This document shows, one piece after another, positions 7,359-10,857 of a stretch of 10,857 bases of DNA (position 1 is the stretch's first letter; each line of letters begins with the position of its first letter). The translations under genes and the position numbers were made by a program. The DNA is taken from contig JALOSH010000075.1 of assembly GCA_025458545.1 (NCBI GenBank), positions 1 through 10,857 of the forward strand. Reading direction: 5' to 3'. Under the pieces are notes generated by a model that saw nothing but the letters and a program-made list of their open reading frames with translations, had not been told where the DNA came from and did no database searches. Source of the DNA: Hydrogenophaga sp. Its GTDB lineage: Bacteria; Pseudomonadota; Gammaproteobacteria; Burkholderiales; Burkholderiaceae.

Positions 7359-8216
7359 ATGGTCAACGCCCTGCTCCGTTCTCTGCAATCCTGGCTGCCC
7401 AGGCGCATCCGCCCGACGCCGACGATCGATGAAGCACTGTGGCGTCAGACCCTTGAAGCCCTGCCTTTTCTCGCCGCGCTGTCACCCCGCGAAAAGAGCC
7501 GCCTGTGCGAACTCTGCGGCCATTTCTTGCAAGAGAAGGAATTCCATGGCGCGCACGGCCTGACCATCACCGACAGCATGGCGCTGAGCATCGCAGCCCA
7601 GGCCTGCCTGCCCTTGCTGCACATGGCCCCGCCGTCGGGCGGATCGGCGCGGGACCCTTTGCAGGTGCTGGACTGGTACGGCGACTTCGTCGGCATCGTG
7701 GTGCAGCCGGGTGCCGCGGTGGCGCAGCGCGAAGTGACCGACGGTGTGGGCGTGGTGCACCGTTACCGCGAGGTGCTGGCGGGCGAAGCCATGGACCGGG
7801 GCCCGGTGATGCTGAGCTGGCAAGAGGTCAGCCGGGCGGCAGCCCTCGCACCCGAAGGCAAAAACGTGGTGATCCACGAGTTCGCGCACAAGCTCGACAT
7901 GCTGGGCATGGCCCACGGTCAGCAGCCCGATGGTGCCCCGCCCCTGCCCAACGGTTTCATGGGCCAACCCGCGGCCCAAGGGCGCGAACACTGGCACAAC
8001 ACCATGCAAACGGCTTACGCGAACTTCCGCGAAGCGGTGAACATGGCCGAGCGCTTTGATGGCGAAGTGCCTTGGCTGGACGACTACGCGGCCACCAACC
8101 CCGCCGAGTTTTTTGCGGTGAGCTGCGAGGCTTACTTTGTGCAGCGCGAACGCTTTGCCGTTGAGTTTCCCGAGCTGATGCCGCTGTACAACGGGTTTTT
8201 CAAGTCGGCCCACTGA
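7359..8216 (+). CDS. mtfA: MtfA-type zinc-dependent peptidase (M90 family)
   Basis: MtfA is a cytoplasmic gluzincin-like metallopeptidase. In E. coli it binds the glucose repressor Mlc and shows aminopeptidase activity. The 285-residue product has the zinc motif HEFAHKLDM, with His173, Glu174 and His177. It also has the downstream block NPAEFFAVSCEAYF, where Glu250 aligns with E. coli Glu212, the third zinc ligand as I recall it. Other family marks are LPFLAALSPREKSRL near 35-49, VLDWYGDFVGIVV near 103-115 and GPVMLSWQEV near 148-157. E. coli MtfA is 265 residues; the extra length lies mainly between HEFAH and NPAE. CELC at 50-53 is a small oddity with no known role. It starts 19 bases after lpxH with only a weak GAG upstream, and is the last gene of the plus-strand run. 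Whether an Mlc partner exists here cannot be told. Confidence 0.92.
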   Translation: MVNALLRSLQSWLPRRIRPTPTIDEALWRQTLEALPFLAALSPREKSRLCELCGHFLQEKEFHGAHGLTITDSMALSIAAQACLPLLHMAPPSGGSARDPLQVLDWYGDFVGIVVQPGAAVAQREVTDGVGVVHRYREVLAGEAMDRGPVMLSWQEVSRAAALAPEGKNVVIHEFAHKLDMLGMAHGQQPDGAPPLPNGFMGQPAAQGREHWHNTMQTAYANFREAVNMAERFDGEVPWLDDYAATNPAEFFAVSCEAYFVQRERFAVEFPELMPLYNGFFKSAH

Positions 8217-8236
8217 CGGGCATCGCGCATCAACGC

Positions 8237-8268
8237 GCGGCGTGAACCGCTCGTGGAGCGGGCGCCGC
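8237..8268. terminator. Possible bidirectional terminator hairpin between convergent genes
   Basis: CCGCTC (8247-8252) and GAGCGG (8256-8261) form a 6-bp stem with a GTG loop. An outer stem, GCGGCG (8237-8242) with CGCCGC (8263-8268), extends it past a small internal loop. It lies in the 62-base gap between the convergent mtfA and DUF349 genes, where termination is expected on both strands. There is no T tract on either side, so intrinsic termination is uncertain. Confidence 0.4.
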
Positions 8269-8278
8269 ACGGCTCGGA

Positions 8279-8641
8279 CTACTTCTTGAGCAGCACCTTG
8301 AGTGCGTTTTGCAAGCGCCGGGCGGCCGCCGCATCGAAACCACCGGCCAGCACACGGGCCACGTCCTGGGCCCAGGTCTCGGCGGGCGGCGCGTCGTGGC
8401 GCCGGGTCAGCAGCTGCAGTTGCAGCATGCGCCGGGCATCCAGCTGTTCGGCAGGCGTCGGCACTTCGGCCGCCATTTCCAGCCGCAGCAGCGCTTCGGC
8501 AGGACCGGCGCCAGCCGCAGAACCCAGGCTTTGGGCCCAGGCGCTGCGAGCACCGGCGTTGACGCGCGAGCCCAAGGCCTGCGCGGTGGGCAACTGGGAC
8601 GCATCGCGATGCTCCCAGGCGGTCATCAGCTGCGTCAGCAC
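8279..8641 (-). pseudogene. Detached C-terminal segment of the frameshifted DUF349 gene
   Basis: These 120 codons, and about 12 more sensible codons upstream in the same frame (QRKLAAQAHGE), read as the natural continuation of the DUF349 protein but sit one frame off. The segment is helical and Ala/Leu/Arg-rich. It contains PAEALLRLEMAAEVPTPAEQ and LQLQLLTRRHDAPP, and ends in RRLQNALKVLLKK followed by TAG. The frame has no internal stop from 8695 to the end at 8279, which suggests a recent break. A GTG at 8641 overlaps the upstream TGA by seven bases, so restart is conceivable, but no well-placed SD is present and an independent gene is unlikely. I judge it a gene remnant caused by a frameshift or a sequencing error. 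Confidence 0.7.
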
Positions 8642-10857
8642 CTCGCCATGCGCTTGTGCAGCGAGCTTGCGTTGCGTTGGGCACGGAAGGCGGCATCACC
8701 CAGGCGAGGGCCACGCGCTTCGCGCTCGAAACGTTCGCCGCCACGGGCTTCGCGATCGCCCCGCATGTCTGAGCGGGCGGCACCAAAGCCACCGCGTGCA
8801 TCGCGGCTGTCGCGACCGGGAGGGCCGCGCCGATCATCGCGCCCGGCGGGCTCGGCTTTCTTCATGCCGGGTCGGTCATCGCCGCGCACCGCGACGATCT
8901 TCTTGGGCGGGGCTGCGGGCTTGGCAGGTGTGACGGCTTCAGCGCTCGGTGCATCACTCGCCTCGCCAGCTGGCGCGACTTCAAGGCTGGGCTCAGCAGC
9001 GCTCGGTTGTGCTGCGGTGGCCTCGGCCTCGGCTGCGGGGGCAGCGGGTGCGGTGTGGGGAGCCGGTGTGGCGGCCACAGCAGCGGCCTGGCCACGCAAG
9101 GCGGCTTCCAGCTCGGCCATGGCCGCGCGGATCTGCTGCGCATCACCACGAGCACTCGCCGCATCCAGTGCCTGCGAGGCGTCGAGCACACGCTGGTCGT
9201 GCGCGTTGAGCGCCGTGGCGGCTTTTTCGCGCTCGCTGCTCTTGCGGGCAAAGGCGTCGTCGATCGGCTGGCGGAAAGCTTCCCACAGCTTTTGTTCTTG
9301 TTTGCGCTCCAGCGGCACGGCATGCGCCTCGGCCTGCCAGCGCTGTTGCAAGGCCTTGACCGCATCGATGCGCAACTGCGGCGCGCTGCCCATCGCGGTG
9401 GCCTCTTCAATCAGGGCGCGGCGCCGCGCGATGCTCTCGGCCTGGGCAGCCTCCAGCCCGGCATGGGCGGTGTGCATCGCCTCTTTCCACTGGGGCTGCA
9501 TTTCGGCAAAGGTCTTTTCGCTCAGATGCCCGGCTTCGCGCCAGCGCTCCGAAAAGGCGTGAAGCTCACGCACCTGGGCCTTCCAGTCGGTGTTGCCGGC
9601 GTGCGCCGTGGTCCAGGCCTTGAGTTCAGCGATGATGGCCAGCCGCTGCGCTTTGTGGGCTTCGGCCTGCTGGCGCACCTGGGTCAGCCAGACCTCGACC
9701 ACCTTGTGTGCCTCGGTGCAGGCTTCGTCGAAGCGCTTCCACAGCGCGTGGTTGGCCGGACCACCCTGGTCAGTGGTTTTCCACTGGTCGCGCAGGCTGC
9801 GCAGGGTCTCCTGCATCTTGCGCCCGCCGATGCGCTGGCCCTCGGGTGCCAGCAGCAGGGCTTCGGCTTTTTTCACCAGTTCTTCGCGCAGCTGGTCGGC
9901 GCGCCAGCGTTGCCAGTCTTCCAAGTCACCGGCCTGCTTGAGCGCCGCATGGGCGCGGGCTTCGAGTTCGGGGCCGATCAGGCGGCTGTGCGACTTCAGC
10001 ACGGCACGCACGTCCGCAGCCGCCTTGGGCGTGGCCTTGCCATGGCCTTCGGCGAGTTCACGCTCCAGCACGCCGAGTGCGCGATCGAGTTCGGCCAACA
10101 CTTTGGCTCGGCGCTCTTGCGCGGCCTGCGCATCCTGCGCCGCCTTCTCGGCGGGAATGGCGGCGGCTTCGCCGCGCGCCAGGCGCAGCTCGTCGGCCCA
10201 CACCGGCACTGCGGGCAGCGGTGCCTTGGCATCCGCATCGGCCGCCACGGTTTGCGCCAGCGCGGCCTCGAAGGCGTCCCACACCAGCTGCAACTGGCTG
10301 CGCGAAGCGTCCAGCATGGGCGGGAACTTGGGTTCGACGCTGGTCCACTGGGCGTCATCGGTCAGGCCGCTGGCCTGCTGCTGCCACTGGGCCACATCGG
10401 CCCGCAGGCCCTCGGCGCTGCTCTGGGCTTCGCGCCAGGGCTTGGTGGACAGCACCTCGATGCGCTGCGCGATCAGCACCGCCGCTTCGCGCTCCACCTG
10501 CACCCGGTGCTGCAGGTCTTCAATGGCTTTCACCCGCTCGGCCAGCGCCTGCTTCAAGCCGGCCAGCGGCTCGCGCGACAGCGGTGCGCCCGCGCGCGCC
10601 GCATCGCGTTGCCAGGCCATGGCGTCGGCCAGGTTCAGGCGGCCATGACCTATCAGGGTCTCGGCCTTTTGTGCCCATTCGGCGGCGATGTGCTCCTGTG
10701 CTTTCTGGCGCTTGATCTCGTCGAGCTTTTCCTTCAGAGGCTTGGTGGCGCCGCGGTCGCGGTTGGACAGCTCCTTGAACACCTCGTTCATCTGATCCAC
10801 ACCGGGCTCGGTGGCCAGCCATTCGCGGATGCGCGCGGCCCGGTCGCCCGAGGTGGG
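8635..10857 (-). CDS. DUF349 domain protein with Arg/Gly-rich tail (start beyond window; C-terminus altered by frameshift)
   Basis: This is a large, mostly helical protein of unknown function. 740 codons are visible and the frame is open to the right edge, so the true start lies outside. The first three quarters are rich in Ala, Glu, Gln, Lys and Trp. Repeated units such as RSLRDQWKTTDQGG, HAFSERWREAGHLSEKTF and VKALQQRWQAEAHAVP have the W-x-x-x-G and KxxxLW.xF pattern of DUF349 repeats. LWKRFDEAC and LWEAFRQPIDDAF each close a unit. An Ala/Pro/Glu linker covers about 8887-9090. Then comes a disordered, charged stretch with many RD, RG and GG pairs at about 8683-8886. The frame ends in an out-of-register tail (SSLHKRMARC, TGA), and the normal continuation is in another frame at 8279-8695. 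The gene is convergent with mtfA. The family assignment is from memory of DUF349 repeats and is fairly secure. Confidence 0.85.
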   Translation of the reverse strand, partial: PTSGDRAARIREWLATEPGVDQMNEVFKELSNRDRGATKPLKEKLDEIKRQKAQEHIAAEWAQKAETLIGHGRLNLADAMAWQRDAARAGAPLSREPLAGLKQALAERVKAIEDLQHRVQVEREAAVLIAQRIEVLSTKPWREAQSSAEGLRADVAQWQQQASGLTDDAQWTSVEPKFPPMLDASRSQLQLVWDAFEAALAQTVAADADAKAPLPAVPVWADELRLARGEAAAIPAEKAAQDAQAAQERRAKVLAELDRALGVLERELAEGHGKATPKAAADVRAVLKSHSRLIGPELEARAHAALKQAGDLEDWQRWRADQLREELVKKAEALLLAPEGQRIGGRKMQETLRSLRDQWKTTDQGGPANHALWKRFDEACTEAHKVVEVWLTQVRQQAEAHKAQRLAIIAELKAWTTAHAGNTDWKAQVRELHAFSERWREAGHLSEKTFAEMQPQWKEAMHTAHAGLEAAQAESIARRRALIEEATAMGSAPQLRIDAVKALQQRWQAEAHAVPLERKQEQKLWEAFRQPIDDAFARKSSEREKAATALNAHDQRVLDASQALDAASARGDAQQIRAAMAELEAALRGQAAAVAATPAPHTAPAAPAAEAEATAAQPSAAEPSLEVAPAGEASDAPSAEAVTPAKPAAPPKKIVAVRGDDRPGMKKAEPAGRDDRRGPPGRDSRDARGGFGAARSDMRGDREARGGERFEREARGPRLGDAAFRAQRNASSLHKRMARC

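Noticed and set aside
8635..8700. Programmed ribosomal frameshift in the DUF349 gene
   Set aside because: A -1 shift would be needed, but no slippery heptamer or upstream SD-like stimulator is visible in the possible window. A mutation or sequencing error is simpler.
7482..8837. Minus-strand 451-codon frame opposite mtfA that runs into the DUF349 region
   Set aside because: mtfA is clear from its HEFAH and NPAE motifs. The antisense protein is His/Arg/Gly-rich shadow sequence, and it is not the frame that continues the DUF349 protein.
8309..9562. Plus-strand 417-codon open frame opposite the DUF349 gene
   Set aside because: Low-complexity Ala/Ser/Arg translation with no motif; it is the antisense of a GC-rich Ala/Glu/Arg coding region.
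9590..10648. Plus-strand 352-codon open frame opposite DUF349 repeats
   Set aside because: Ser/Ala/Arg-rich antisense of a strongly coding strand, without a recognisable domain or SD.

Overview
The window looks like a housekeeping segment of a GC-rich betaproteobacterial chromosome, most likely Burkholderiales/Comamonadaceae (Hydrogenophaga or Acidovorax type). This rests on the gene order cysS - DNA glycosylase - accA beside a TPR - L,D-transpeptidase - two cyclophilins - lpxH run, and on the protein sequences. It is inference; no search was run. I see no tRNA, rRNA, CRISPR array, insertion sequence, prophage gene or attachment site.

Layout. (1) 1-2560, minus strand: cysS, an AlkA/HhH-GPD DNA glycosylase and the first half of accA, read right to left. 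cysS and the glycosylase share one base (TGATG); accA follows after 44 bases and starts with TTG. (2) 2561-2851: a divergent intergenic region with candidate back-to-back -10 boxes at 2733-2749. (3) 2852-8216, plus strand: a tight six-gene run. It holds an exported TPR/NTF2-like protein, a YkuD-family L,D-transpeptidase or carboxypeptidase, an exported cyclophilin, cytoplasmic PpiB, LpxH and an MtfA-type zinc peptidase. The first three genes overlap by 1 and 4 bases, and the later gaps are 4, 28 and 19 bases. (4) 8217-8278: a short convergent gap with a strong hairpin. (5) 8279-10857, minus strand: a large DUF349-family gene that starts beyond the right edge. Its last ~125 codons are in a different frame, so it is frameshifted.

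How the genes fit together. The plus-strand run is mostly envelope-directed: peptidoglycan trimming or cross-linking, periplasmic protein folding and lipid A synthesis. The first two proteins appear to share both a TPR-like N-terminal region and an NTF2-like C-terminal domain, suggesting an ancestral duplication or a matched pair. The minus-strand cluster combines translation (cysteinyl-tRNA), base-excision repair and fatty-acid synthesis.

I did not find a clearly new system. The most noteworthy points are the frameshifted DUF349 gene with its Arg/Gly-rich tail, and the shared architecture of the TPR protein and the L,D-transpeptidase.
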